From: Bacteroidales bacterium
GTDB taxonomy: Bacteria; Bacteroidota; Bacteroidia; Bacteroidales; Bacteroidaceae
DNA: 54,239 bases
Assembly (NCBI GenBank): GCA_015060835.1
Contig: SUXT01000007.1
Span: 1 to 54,239 of the forward strand
Direction: 5' to 3'
Made by a program: the position numbers and the translations under genes. Below the pieces are notes generated by a model. It did not search any database and was not told where the DNA came from. It was given only the letters and a program-made list of their open reading frames with translations. Positions 17,571 to 26,462 of this stretch are shown in pieces (position 1 is the stretch's first letter; each line of letters starts with the position of its first letter).

Positions 17571-18797
17571 TTATTCGTATGCTCCCATGCGCAACATGTT
17601 CACCTCTTTTTCTGTAAGGTAACGCCAGTCGCCGCGTTTGAGGTTCTTCTTTGTGAGTCCGGCAAAGAGCACACGGTCGAGTTTCACTACCTTGTAGCCG
17701 AGGTGCTCCATCATGCGGCGCACGATGCGGTTTTTGCCGGAGTGTATCTCCAGACCTATCTGCGAACGGTCGGCATCGTTGACATATGTTACTTCGTCGG
17801 CGTATGCCTTGCCATCTTCGAGGTCGAGACCGTTGACGAGAAGTGTCATGTCAGACATTGCCACATTCTTGTCGCAGTAGACATGGTAGATTTTCTTTTT
17901 CAAGAACTTGGGGTGTGTCAACTTTGAGGCAAGGTCGCCGTCGTTGGTCAACAGGAGTACGCCTGTGGTATTACGGTCGAGACGGCCTACGGGATAGATG
18001 CGTTCCTTGCAGGCTCCGCGCAGACAATCGAGTACGGTCTTGCGCTCCTGAGGATCGTCTACGGTTGTTACGCAGTCTTTGGGCTTATTGAGCAGGATGT
18101 AGACTTTGCGTTCGGGGTTTATGCGTTCGCCGTTGAAACGGACATCGTCATTACGGGTTATCTTAGTACCGAGTTCTGTTACAATGGCACCGTTTACGGT
18201 TACAAGACCTGCCTGTATGAAGTTGTCGGCTTCGCGGCGTGAGCATACACCGGCATTGGCAAGGTATTTGTTAAGACGCATAGGTGCATCGGGGTCGGCA
18301 AGGGCCTCCTTGTACTCGATGCGTTTTTTCTTGCTGTACTTTGCTGATGCGTCATAATTGCCGCGCTGTGAGTATGCGGGCTTTCTGTCGCCGCCATGAC
18401 CGTTGTATTTTTCGGTACGGGGTGCATTGCCTCCATCGCGATAGGGACGTGCGCCGCTGTTCTGCTCCGATTCACGGGCATTGTTGAAGCGGGGACGACG
18501 ATCATTCTGCTCATCACCGAAGCGTCCGCGGTTGTTGCGGCTGTTGCCATAACGGTCGTTGTCGCGATTGTTTCCGTAACGGTCATTGTCGCGGTTATTG
18601 CGGTTATTGAAGCGGAAACGGTTTCCGTTTTCTTCGCTATTGCCGCCAAAATCTTCTCTTCCACCATAGCGGTTGCCACGCTGAGCGGGACGTCTGCCAC
18701 TCTCGGTCTCGTTGTTACGATTGTAGGAACGTCCTCTGTCGTTTCTGTTCGAAGAGTTGTTCTTGTCGAATCGTTTGTCTCTGTAATTGTTCATCAT
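17571..18797 (-). CDS. rluB: rRNA pseudouridine synthase (RsuA/RluB family) with Asn/Arg/Gly-rich N-terminus
   Basis: It isomerises uridine in 23S or 16S rRNA. The C-terminal ~240 residues are a standard enzyme: an S4 RNA-binding domain (MRLNKYLANAGVCSRREADN), then the catalytic GRLDRNTTGVLLLTNDGDL with the active-site Asp. The GKNRIVRRMMEHLGYKV motif follows. The first ~165 residues are a low-complexity Asn/Arg/Asp/Gly stretch with repeats such as NNRDNDRYGN. Similar RGG/RN-like extensions may help bind RNA. Length (408 aa) is well above the ~240-aa bacterial norm because of it. The track start is one of two consecutive Met codons. It follows purB after 44 bases. Confidence 0.9.
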   Translation of the reverse strand: MMNNYRDKRFDKNNSSNRNDRGRSYNRNNETESGRRPAQRGNRYGGREDFGGNSEENGNRFRFNNRNNRDNDRYGNNRDNDRYGNSRNNRGRFGDEQNDRRPRFNNARESEQNSGARPYRDGGNAPRTEKYNGHGGDRKPAYSQRGNYDASAKYSKKKRIEYKEALADPDAPMRLNKYLANAGVCSRREADNFIQAGLVTVNGAIVTELGTKITRNDDVRFNGERINPERKVYILLNKPKDCVTTVDDPQERKTVLDCLRGACKERIYPVGRLDRNTTGVLLLTNDGDLASKLTHPKFLKKKIYHVYCDKNVAMSDMTLLVNGLDLEDGKAYADEVTYVNDADRSQIGLEIHSGKNRIVRRMMEHLGYKVVKLDRVLFAGLTKKNLKRGDWRYLTEKEVNMLRMGAYE

Positions 18798-18841
18798 TAT
18801 CTATTTTACGAACCTCACGGTCCATGTTATTCATTGTTGTC

Positions 18842-20188
18842 TTACACTCCTGTATATGTATGGGGAGTGATACTGCGGAGTTCCTCCTTTACGCTATCCG
18901 ACACGTTGAGTCCTTCGATAAATTCGAGGAGAGATTCACGGGTAATCTTGCTGTTGGTACGTGTGAGTGCCTTGAGCGCCTCGTAAGGATTGGGGTAGCT
19001 TTCGCGGCGAAGGATTGTCTGTATACCCTCGGCGCATACATTCCACATATTGTCAAGTTCATCGTAGATTGCTGTCTCATTGAGCAGGAGCTTGCGCAAA
19101 CCAACCATTGTGCTCTTGATTGCGATGATGATGTGTCCGAAAGGAACACCTACATTACGAAGCACGGTCGAGTCGGTAAGGTCGCGTTGCAAACGTGAGA
19201 TGGGAAGTTTGGTAGCAAGGTGAGCGAGGATGGCATTTGCTATACCTAAGTTGCCTTCGCTGTTCTCAAAGTCGATGGGGTTTACCTTATGGGGCATTGC
19301 GCTTGAACCTACTTCGCCTGCCTTTATCTTCTGCTTGAAGAACTCCATTGAGATATACTGCCAGAAGTCTCTGTCCATGTCTATGATGATGGTGTTGATG
19401 CGTGCGAGAGCATCGAAGAGGGCAGCCATATTGTCGTAGTTGGAAATCTGTGTGGTGTACTGCTCACGCTGAAGTCCGAGCTTTTCGCTGACAAACTTGT
19501 TTCCGAACTCCTTCCAGTCGATTGAGGGATAAGCAACATGGTGTGCATTGAAGTTACCTGTTGCACCACCGAATTTTGCGGAGATAGTGCAACGCTTGAG
19601 TTCCTGCAACTGTGTCTCCAGACGATACACGAATACCATAACCTCTTTACCCAATCGTGTGGGCGAAGCGGGCTGTCCGTGTGTGCGGGCAAGCAATGCA
19701 ATATCTTTCCATGCCTCGGCATACTCCTTGAGTATCGCAAGCATTTCGTCAATCACAGGATAGTAAACCTCTTCGAGAGCAGCCTTCACTGTGCAGGGGA
19801 TTGAGGTATTGTTGATATCCTGCGATGTGAGACCGAAGTGTATAAATTCCTTGTATGCGTCAAGTCCGCCGATTGCATCGAAACGTTCCTTTATGAAATA
19901 TTCTACAGCCTTAACATCGTGGTTGGTAACCTTTTCAATATCTTTGATGCGTGTTGCGTCCTCTACGGTGAATTCGCTGTATATCTTGCGGAATTCAGGG
20001 AAAAGAGAAGCATCCACCCCTTTAAGCTGAGGCAAGGGAAGCTCGCACAATGCTATGAAATACTCAATCTCCACGAATACGCGATATTTCATCAGCGCGT
20101 ACTCCGAGAAATAGTTTGCCAAAGACTCTGTTTTACCCCTATATCTGCCGTCTATAGGTGAAATTGCTGTTAGAATGTCAAGTTTCAT
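18842..20188 (-). CDS. purB: Adenylosuccinate lyase
   Basis: PurB acts twice in purine synthesis, releasing fumarate from SAICAR and from adenylosuccinate. At 448 aa it is the longer E. coli-like type, beginning MKLDILTAISPIDGRYRGKT. Landmarks are FIHFGLTSQDINNTS (His near 115), LARTHGQPASPTRLGKE with the catalytic His, and the fumarase-superfamily signature GSSAMPHKVNPIDFEN near 288. Transcription continues into the pseudouridine synthase gene. A possible -7 box (TATTTTTG, minus strand, 20272-20265) lies upstream, without a clear -33 partner. Confidence 0.97.
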   Translation of the reverse strand: MKLDILTAISPIDGRYRGKTESLANYFSEYALMKYRVFVEIEYFIALCELPLPQLKGVDASLFPEFRKIYSEFTVEDATRIKDIEKVTNHDVKAVEYFIKERFDAIGGLDAYKEFIHFGLTSQDINNTSIPCTVKAALEEVYYPVIDEMLAILKEYAEAWKDIALLARTHGQPASPTRLGKEVMVFVYRLETQLQELKRCTISAKFGGATGNFNAHHVAYPSIDWKEFGNKFVSEKLGLQREQYTTQISNYDNMAALFDALARINTIIIDMDRDFWQYISMEFFKQKIKAGEVGSSAMPHKVNPIDFENSEGNLGIANAILAHLATKLPISRLQRDLTDSTVLRNVGVPFGHIIIAIKSTMVGLRKLLLNETAIYDELDNMWNVCAEGIQTILRRESYPNPYEALKALTRTNSKITRESLLEFIEGLNVSDSVKEELRSITPHTYTGV

Positions 20189-20401
20189 TATTTGTGAGTA
20201 TAAAATTTAGTCCTAATTTTTATAAATTTATTTTATAAGGTAAACCCCATAAAAAAATCGGGTACAAAAATAGCACTTTTTACCCATAAACACATTATAA
20301 TAAGGAAAAGTTTATTTAAAAATAGAAGATTTTTAATGCAAACAGCAAAGATGAGGCGTATAAAAACAAAAAGAGCCTGCTTTCGGCAGACTTCTTATCG
20401 G

Positions 20402-20476
20402 TGGGCGTTGACGGATTCGAACCGCCGACCCTCTGCTTGTAAGGCAGATGCTCTGAACCAGCTGAGCTAAACGCCC
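20402..20476 (-). tRNA. tRNA-Val (anticodon TAC), copy 1
   Basis: A 75-nt cloverleaf on the minus strand. The acceptor is GGGCGTT/AACGCCC and the D stem GCTC/GAGC. The anticodon stem-loop TCTGC-CTTACAA-GCAGA gives TAC, and the T arm is GGCGG-TTCGAAT-CCGTC. The discriminator is A; no CCA is encoded. Confidence 0.96.
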
Positions 20477-20501
20477 GATTTACGGTTGCTTTTGAGGAGA
20501 G

Positions 20502-20576
20502 TGGGCGTTGACGGATTCGAACCGCCGACCCTCTGCTTGTAAGGCAGATGCTCTGAACCAGCTGAGCTAAACGCCC
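20502..20576 (-). tRNA. tRNA-Val (anticodon TAC), copy 2
   Basis: Identical in sequence to the copy at 20402-20476, separated from it by 25 bases. The two are likely cotranscribed on the minus strand, with this copy first. Confidence 0.96.
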
Positions 20577-20654
20577 CTTCAGTAGGGCTCAACCCTCAAT
20601 TGCGATGCAAAGGTAATGCTTATTTTTACACCCACCAAATATTTTCGCAATTAT

Positions 20655-20686
20655 TTTTCATAAAAGCGCAAAAAAAGTTATCTTTG
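20655..20686 (+). promoter_or_regulatory. Probable trpS promoter
   Basis: A -7 box TATCTTTG (20679-20686) matches TAnnTTTG. A T-rich -33-like TTTTC lies 19 bases upstream. It is about 90 bases before the trpS start. Confidence 0.5.
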
Positions 20687-20775
20687 CAGAAAATTACAGT
20701 GGTTTTCAACCTCAGAAAACTGCGACATAGAAGAAAAAGGAGAATATTAACAAAGCAAACAAACAGCATTACAAT

Positions 20776-21765
20776 ATGGAAACAGTAGTGAGCGGCATCC
20801 GCCCCACCGGCAACCTACACTTGGGAAATTATTTTGGAGCAGTAACAAACTTTGTAAAGATGCAGGAGGATTACAACTGCCTCTTCTTCATCGCCGATTG
20901 GCACTCATTGACTACTCACCCTAAACCCGAAGACATACGCAAGAGCGCATACACTATCCTTGCCGAGTATCTCGCATGCGGCATCGACCCCGAAAAATCG
21001 ACCATATACATACAGAGCGATGTAAAGGAGGTGCTTGAGCTCTACCTTTATCTTAATATGAACGCATACCTCGGCGAGCTTGAGCGCGTAACATCTTTCA
21101 AAGAAAAGGCTCGCAAACAGCCCGACAACGTAAATGCCGGACTGCTCACCTACCCCACCCTGATGGCTGCAGACATTCTTATCCACAAAGCTGTAAAGGT
21201 ACCTGTAGGAAAGGATCAGGAGCAGAACATGGAAATGGCACGCAAATTCGCACGCCGCTTCAACAATATATACGGTGTAGAATATTTCCCCGAACCCCAA
21301 TCCTACTCACTCGCGGGCAAGGGTATAAAAATCCCCGGACTCGACGGTTCGGGCAAGATGGGAAAATCGGAAGGAAACTGCATTTACCTTATAGATGATG
21401 CAGCGACCATACGCAAGAAGGTGATGAAGGCTGTTACCGACAGCGGCCCCACAGAGCCCAACTCAGAAAAGCCCGAAGTAATACAAAACCTTTTCACTCT
21501 CCTCGAAGTGGCATCTACCCCCGACACTTATCAGTATTTCAACGAAAAGTGGAACGACTGTTCGATAAGATACGGCGAACTTAAAAAACAACTTGCCGAG
21601 GACATTGTAAACAAAATTGCCCCCATCCGCGAAAGAATTGTGGAATACTCTTCAAATACAGAGCTTTTGAGAAAAATCGCCGCAGAGGGCGCAGAGAAGG
21701 CACGCGTCAGCGCAGCAAAGACTCTCAGCGAGGTACAAAAAATCATCGGATTCACAAATATGTAA
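20776..21765 (+). CDS. trpS: Tryptophan--tRNA ligase
   Basis: A class Ic synthetase of 329 aa, charging tRNA-Trp. It begins METVVSGIRPTGNLHLGNY, which contains the HIGH-class motif as HLGN. The substrate-specificity region FIADWHSLTTH is near residue 38. The GKDQEQNMEMAR segment binds tryptophan/ATP, and the KMSKS motif appears as GKMGKSEGN near residue 193. It is a single-gene unit between a promoter and a strong terminator. No T-box leader is visible, as expected for this phylum. Confidence 0.96.
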   Translation: METVVSGIRPTGNLHLGNYFGAVTNFVKMQEDYNCLFFIADWHSLTTHPKPEDIRKSAYTILAEYLACGIDPEKSTIYIQSDVKEVLELYLYLNMNAYLGELERVTSFKEKARKQPDNVNAGLLTYPTLMAADILIHKAVKVPVGKDQEQNMEMARKFARRFNNIYGVEYFPEPQSYSLAGKGIKIPGLDGSGKMGKSEGNCIYLIDDAATIRKKVMKAVTDSGPTEPNSEKPEVIQNLFTLLEVASTPDTYQYFNEKWNDCSIRYGELKKQLAEDIVNKIAPIRERIVEYSSNTELLRKIAAEGAEKARVSAAKTLSEVQKIIGFTNM

Positions 21766-21780
21766 TACATTGCATATCAA

Positions 21781-21828
21781 CAACAAAAGACAAGAATTGA
21801 CTGATTCTTGTCTTTTGTTGTTTTTTAA
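21781..21828 (+). terminator. Strong terminator after trpS
   Basis: A perfect 17-bp stem (caacaaaagacaagaat / attcttgtcttttgttg) with a 6-base loop is followed by six T. It lies between trpS and the convergent radical-SAM gene. Confidence 0.9.
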
Positions 21829-21834
21829 GCAAGC

Positions 21835-22518
21835 CTACCCTACACCAAGATCTGTATTACCCAAAAGAACCTCCGCTTTTTGCGAGCGGAGAAGCCGGGG
21901 ATACAATTCATCCATAAAGCGACCGACAAGAGCCTCATCGCGCTTCAACCCGGAACTGTTGTCGCAAAAAAGATTGACACTATAATACTCAAAATAGCGC
22001 TCGGCAATATCAACATCGGCAGCTATACGCTCGAAATCCTCGCCCTCGGTACAACAGAGCAGGCAGACACCCTGAAAATAGCGTGCGACATCCGCAGGAG
22101 TAACATCCAACGGAACGCCCTTATTCCACAGTTTACGCTGCGCTCCATCGAAACTCTCTATTCCACAGCGGAACTTTACCGCAGCAGGAGCAAACCTTGC
22201 AGCAAACTCTTCCAAGCGATGACGATACATATAGTGCGCCTCAAACCACAATGTGTGTATTCCTTTTTCCTTGACTACACTGTTTATCATTGCAATAGTC
22301 TCATCATCCAACTCCATTGCCGAACCGGAATTTATCACATCCAGTACTCCGTAGCAACCTGTTACCTTTTTCAGCACTTCACAGTTGACAGCAAAAGGAT
22401 TTTCGCTTACATCATTGTGGTAATCGCAAAAGGTGCATTTACCCCAACGACAACCGCAGCCTTGCAAAAGCACAAACTCTCGCGGCATTATTGTATGTAT
22501 GACAGAATATCTTTCCAT
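21835..22518 (-). CDS. Radical-SAM-like protein, probable queuosine-precursor salvage enzyme
   Basis: This 227-aa protein has the Cys cluster LLQGCGCRWGKCTFCDYH near residues 18-35, a spaced variant of the radical-SAM iron-sulfur motif. It continues in a partial TIM-barrel pattern (LDVINSGSAMEL, IHTLWFEAHYMYR, FRCGIESFDG). It lacks extra C-terminal domains. It directly follows a YhhQ-type transporter with a 4-base gap, so they are coexpressed. A radical-SAM-like enzyme (QueL) that frees queuine and works with YhhQ transporters has been described; this gene is a candidate for that role, but the assignment rests on context and length and could be wrong. Confidence 0.7.
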   Translation of the reverse strand: MERYSVIHTIMPREFVLLQGCGCRWGKCTFCDYHNDVSENPFAVNCEVLKKVTGCYGVLDVINSGSAMELDDETIAMINSVVKEKGIHTLWFEAHYMYRHRLEEFAARFAPAAVKFRCGIESFDGAQRKLWNKGVPLDVTPADVARYFQGVCLLCCTEGEDFERIAADVDIAERYFEYYSVNLFCDNSSGLKRDEALVGRFMDELYPRLLRSQKAEVLLGNTDLGVG

Positions 22519-22522
22519 TAGT

Positions 22523-23197
22523 CTATTTTTTACCGATTGCCTTTCTTTTCACCCAATATATCACAGCGTAAGCCATAGGAGTACCCATTGTAGCCTCTAT
22601 AATCAACTTCGCAAAATATTGGAAAGCAAGCATCAGCAGCAGTTCGCGCGTAGAGACTACTCCGGCAAAAGCTATCAGCACAAACGGAAGGGTATCAAAG
22701 ACATACCCCACCATAGAACTACCAATCGTACGCATCCACAGGCGACGGCCATGCATTTTCTTTTTCATTTTCTCCATCACCCACGCATTGGAAAGTTCGC
22801 CAAGCAAGAAGCCTGCCAACGACCCCAACACTATGCGCGGGACATATGTAAAGACATGATTGTAAGCCCCAGCCGTCTCTGCAAGATAGTCGGGCGATGG
22901 CAGCCACACACCTATCTGCGTACAGGCAACAAGCACTATGTTACAAAGGAAGGTTATCCATATTACACGTTTGGCTGTATGGAAGCCCCATAGTTCCGTA
23001 AGGACATCGCCAAGCATATATGCAAACGGGAAGGTTATTGTACCTGCATCGAAATAAAACACTCCGGCAAAGCCTATCACTTTGACCGCCATAATATTAG
23101 AGACTAAATACAGCGTAACGAACAACGCCGTAACAATCATAAGCGGCATTCCGTCCGCTTGTCGGTTTTTTAAAGGGTTTTCCGAGACCTTATCCAT
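22523..23197 (-). CDS. yhhQ: Queuosine precursor transporter (YhhQ/Vut family)
   Basis: An inner-membrane protein of 224 aa with about six TM segments that takes up queuosine precursors (preQ0/preQ1, or queuine in some types). Family signs are ALFVTLYLVSNIMAVKVI near the start, FYFDAGTITFPFAYMLGDVLTELWG near residue 55, and GSLAGFLLGELSNAWV. It is the first gene of a two-gene operon with the radical-SAM gene. A TACCTTTG -7 box on the minus strand (23224-23217) sits about 20-27 bases upstream of the start, inside the first of the hairpin repeats. Confidence 0.9.
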   Translation of the reverse strand: MDKVSENPLKNRQADGMPLMIVTALFVTLYLVSNIMAVKVIGFAGVFYFDAGTITFPFAYMLGDVLTELWGFHTAKRVIWITFLCNIVLVACTQIGVWLPSPDYLAETAGAYNHVFTYVPRIVLGSLAGFLLGELSNAWVMEKMKKKMHGRRLWMRTIGSSMVGYVFDTLPFVLIAFAGVVSTRELLLMLAFQYFAKLIIEATMGTPMAYAVIYWVKRKAIGKK

Positions 23198-23216
23198 AAA
23201 ATCTATATTTTGAGTG

Positions 23217-23375
23217 CAAAGGTAGCAACAAACGAGCGAAAAACATGAAGTACTTCAATGTTTTTCACAGCGAATACAGTCTATCTTCGCCGTTACGGTA
23301 AAGATAGTGAAAGGCCATAGAATAAAAAAAACAAGCTTGCTTGATTTTTTATTCCAAGCCGCATCCCATCTTCGA
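23217..23375. repeat. Two tandem copies of a hairpin-containing intergenic repeat (left flank of RM island)
   Basis: Copy one (about 23217-23290) and copy two (about 23295-23375) share the plan gcaaaggtag / gtaaagatagtgaaaggc, then a strong hairpin, then a g-c-rich tail. The hairpins differ in sequence: AAAAACATGAAGT/ACTTCAATGTTTTT (23239-23265) and GAATAAAAAA/TTTTTTATTC with CAAGC/GCTTG inside (23320-23354). Related copies occur at 28551-28615 and 28738-28850. Confidence 0.6.
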
Positions 23376-23514
23376 AGTCGGGATAATTAATATTTTACAA
23401 TAAAAGAACTACACTATTTTATCTTTATTGGTATAACAGACAATCAAATTCAAATTAAATAAGTACTTTTGTACCTTGGATGTGGTATATACCACTTTCA
23501 AAACAAGAAAGATA
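23376..23514. other. Region upstream of the RM operon
   Basis: AT-rich sequence with a -7 box match TACTTTTG at 23464-23471, about 44 bases before the methyltransferase start. I found no -33 box at the usual distance. Confidence 0.4.
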
Positions 23515-25257
23515 ATGGACCGCCTGACAAAAGAACAACGGTATAAGAATATGTCGGCAAACAAAGGGAAAGGTACCAAGCTTGAACTTTTGTTTGGCAA
23601 ATTGTTGTGGAATGCCGGTGTCAGATATCGCAAAAATGATAAAACCGTCTTTGGGAAACCGGACTTTGTTATTCGAAAAATGAAAATTGCGATATTTTGT
23701 GATGGTGAATTTTGGCATGGAAGAAATTGGGAAGAACGTAAAAACGACCATAAAAGTAATTGTGATTTTTGGCATTCCAAGATTAAGCGGAACATCAGGA
23801 GAGACAAAGAAGTAAATGAACAATTAAAAGCACAAGGTTGGACTGTCTTTCGGTTTTGGGAAACGGAAATAACCAAAGAATCCGATAAATGCTTAAATAG
23901 AATTTTGAACTATATGAACGCTAAAACAAAAGCAACCGATAAAATCGCCATTACACAAATGTGTGGCGGTAGCAAAGTATCGATGCAGATGTATGGTCCC
24001 CATTCATTGAATGAGGATGGAACGATTATACCGTTTGAAGAACAAATGGCGATAGTATCTCATTATCTCCATAATCAAGGATATAAATCAGCCAAGCCCT
24101 ATGAGAACATAGCTGAAGGATTAATAGAGGATATATACAATGTTCATCATAAGACCATTGAAACCAATTGCGTGTCGGATGTAAGTGTTCAATATTCATT
24201 GTTCTCAGATTTATTCTCTGTTCCGTTTTTACCAACAGATAATCCTAAATTTACATTTATAGATTTATTTGCCGGTATTGGTGGTTTCAGAATGGCAATG
24301 CAAAATCTTGGAGGTAAATGTGTGTTTTCTTCAGAATGGGATGCACAAGCTCAAAAGACATATCTTTTGAATTATGGTGAGGTTCCTTTCGGCGATATTA
24401 CCAAAGAAACTACTAAAGCATTTATTCCGGACGATTTCGATGTCTTGTGTGCAGGCTTCCCCTGTCAAGCTTTTTCTTTAGCCGGTAAAAGATTGGGATT
24501 TGAAGAAACGCGAGGTACATTGTTCTTTGATGTGGCTGAAATCATCCGTCGTAAGCGTCCTAAAGCATTCTTCTTGGAAAATGTCAAAGGATTACTCATT
24601 CATGATAAAGGGAAGACCATTCAGACTATATTAAAGGTTCTAAGGGAAGACTTGGATTACTATGTTCCTGACCCTCAGATAGTGAATGCAATGAATTTCG
24701 GCGTACCGCAACATCGGGAAAGAGTTTATATTGTTGGTTTCAGAAAAGACCAAAATGTAAACGAATTCACATATCCGTCACCGACAGATAAGACCAAGAC
24801 TTTTGCCGATATTAAGGAAGAACATACCGTTTCTGCCAAATACTATCTATCCACTCAATATGTGAAAACCCTTGTGGCACATAAGGAGAGACACGCAGCC
24901 AAAGGCAATGGTTTCGGTTATGAAATCATTCCCGATAACGGAGTGGCAAATGCCATTGTTGTTGGAGGTATGGGAAGGGAACGTAATCTCGTTATTGATA
25001 CACGTCTTGAAGATTTCACACCTGTTACCAATATTAAGGGGGAAATAAATCGAGACGGCTTACGCAGAATGACTCCGAGAGAATGGGCTCGTTTGCAAGG
25101 TTTTCCAGATAATTTTATAATCGGAGTTGCTGATGCATCTGCATATAAACAGTTCGGAAATTCTGTTGCAGTTCCTGCTATTCAAGCAACAGCTGAAGAA
25201 ATCATTAAAAGAATAAACCTATCAAAATCTATTCAATATGGCACTGACAGGAAATAA
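23515..25257 (+). CDS. Vsr endonuclease - C5 cytosine methyltransferase fusion
   Basis: I use ATG 23515 (MDRLTKEQRYKNMSANKGKG), giving 580 aa. Residues 1-135 are a Vsr (very-short-patch repair) endonuclease: NMSANKGKGTKLELLFGKLLW, KPDFVIRKMKIAIFCDGEFWHG, and a closing GWTVFRFWETEI. After a ~100-residue linker comes a C5 methyltransferase. It has motif I FIDLFAGIGGF (~246), motif IV AGFPCQAFS with catalytic Cys (~312) and motif VI ENVKG (~354). Motifs VIII QHRERV (~398) and X QFGNSVAVP (~545) complete it. The methyltransferase protects host DNA and the Vsr part would repair T:G mismatches from deaminated 5-methylcytosine. The restriction gene overlaps its 3' end. With a HpaII-type partner the target is probably CCGG. 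The DNA is AT-rich relative to neighbours, suggesting transfer. Confidence 0.92.
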   Translation: MDRLTKEQRYKNMSANKGKGTKLELLFGKLLWNAGVRYRKNDKTVFGKPDFVIRKMKIAIFCDGEFWHGRNWEERKNDHKSNCDFWHSKIKRNIRRDKEVNEQLKAQGWTVFRFWETEITKESDKCLNRILNYMNAKTKATDKIAITQMCGGSKVSMQMYGPHSLNEDGTIIPFEEQMAIVSHYLHNQGYKSAKPYENIAEGLIEDIYNVHHKTIETNCVSDVSVQYSLFSDLFSVPFLPTDNPKFTFIDLFAGIGGFRMAMQNLGGKCVFSSEWDAQAQKTYLLNYGEVPFGDITKETTKAFIPDDFDVLCAGFPCQAFSLAGKRLGFEETRGTLFFDVAEIIRRKRPKAFFLENVKGLLIHDKGKTIQTILKVLREDLDYYVPDPQIVNAMNFGVPQHRERVYIVGFRKDQNVNEFTYPSPTDKTKTFADIKEEHTVSAKYYLSTQYVKTLVAHKERHAAKGNGFGYEIIPDNGVANAIVVGGMGRERNLVIDTRLEDFTPVTNIKGEINRDGLRRMTPREWARLQGFPDNFIIGVADASAYKQFGNSVAVPAIQATAEEIIKRINLSKSIQYGTDRK

Positions 25258-26326
25258 AGGAGAATGGAGTGAAATATACACATTACTCAAATTATTGGGA
25301 GAAGGGAAAGTATATGCAGGTGACCAAAATCTGAATAAGATTCAAGACCTTTTCTACCCAATCATTATGATTCTTCGTCAAGAGAAAGACGGTAACTATA
25401 ATTACAGACTGCAAGACAAAGACGTAGTAATTCAGACACCGGCAGGTGAGGAATTGTTACGTATTCCTGCATCAGTATTCCTTGTCGAAGCAGAGAATCT
25501 GTTGAAAGCCATAAATGAAAATGACGGAGCCTTCGGAGTACCTCAAATAGAAGAATTCATGAACAGTATTTATTGCCATTCATTGAAGGCAAAATCTTCT
25601 GATAAGACAGATATTCGAATCATATTGCATGACCGCAGAACAAAAATCAACTCCGAAATGGGATTCAGTATTAAGTCTCAATTAGGAGGTGATTCGACAT
25701 TGTTGAATGCAAGTAAAGCCACCAATTTTAACTTTAAGGTAACCGGAGTAGATTTGTCAGATGATGAAATAACAGCAATCAATTCTATCAATCCAAAACG
25801 CAATAAGGTTATTGAAAGAGTGAATGCCATAAAGAAGAAAGGTGCATCATTGGTTTTCGACAAAGTGGATAATTCCACATTCCGAAACAACCTTGTTATG
25901 CTTGATGGCGATTTGCCTGCTATTATTGCAAACTTATTGTTGGAGCAGCTGAATACCGGTGTTTCAACATTGAAAGAATTGGCGGGAAAAATTACAGAAA
26001 CCAATCCTTTGAAATACGATGTGGAGCAGGCTTCTCCGTTCTATGCCTACAAAATCAAACATCTGTTAACTTCAGCAGCATTGGGTATGATGCCGGCAAC
26101 TGCATGGAGTGGCAAGTTTGATGCCAATGGTGGCTACTTGGTAGTGAAAAAGGACGGTGAAATACTTTGCTACCACTTCTATGACCGCAACCGATTTGAG
26201 GATTATTTATTCTCAAATGCATATTTGGAGCGTTCAAGTACAACTCGTCATGAGTATGCTACTATAGTAAAGGAGATAGATGGAACATTGTCGTTTAAGT
26301 TGAACTTTCAAGTCAGGTTAAAATAG
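25238..26326 (+). CDS. HpaII-family type II restriction endonuclease
   Basis: This 362-aa protein begins MALTGNKGEWSEIYTLLKLL, the characteristic N-terminus of the HpaII restriction enzyme family, which cuts CCGG. A central TDIRIILHDRRTK ... EMGFSIKSQLGG stretch (near 127-150) has a D...xxK arrangement that may be the PD-(D/E)xK active site. The C-terminus carries GGYLVVKKDGEILCYHFYDR. It overlaps the methyltransferase gene by 20 bases, so the two are translationally coupled, with the protective enzyme made first. Site specificity is inferred from the family, not seen in the sequence. Confidence 0.85.
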   Translation: MALTGNKGEWSEIYTLLKLLGEGKVYAGDQNLNKIQDLFYPIIMILRQEKDGNYNYRLQDKDVVIQTPAGEELLRIPASVFLVEAENLLKAINENDGAFGVPQIEEFMNSIYCHSLKAKSSDKTDIRIILHDRRTKINSEMGFSIKSQLGGDSTLLNASKATNFNFKVTGVDLSDDEITAINSINPKRNKVIERVNAIKKKGASLVFDKVDNSTFRNNLVMLDGDLPAIIANLLLEQLNTGVSTLKELAGKITETNPLKYDVEQASPFYAYKIKHLLTSAALGMMPATAWSGKFDANGGYLVVKKDGEILCYHFYDRNRFEDYLFSNAYLERSSTTRHEYATIVKEIDGTLSFKLNFQVRLK

Positions 26327-26462
26327 TATGTTTAATTTTATTTTTAATTATTTAGACAATATAATTACAACAAACAATGCTAGGCAACATAATTCCTCTT
26401 TGTCAATAACTAAAAAAATAATTGTTATCTGAAAATTTACTTTAAACTAGAAATAATATTAT

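Noticed and set aside
20402-20576. tRNA pair as an integration (att) site
   Set aside because: No integrase and no repeated tRNA 3' fragment nearby; identical tandem tRNA copies are common.
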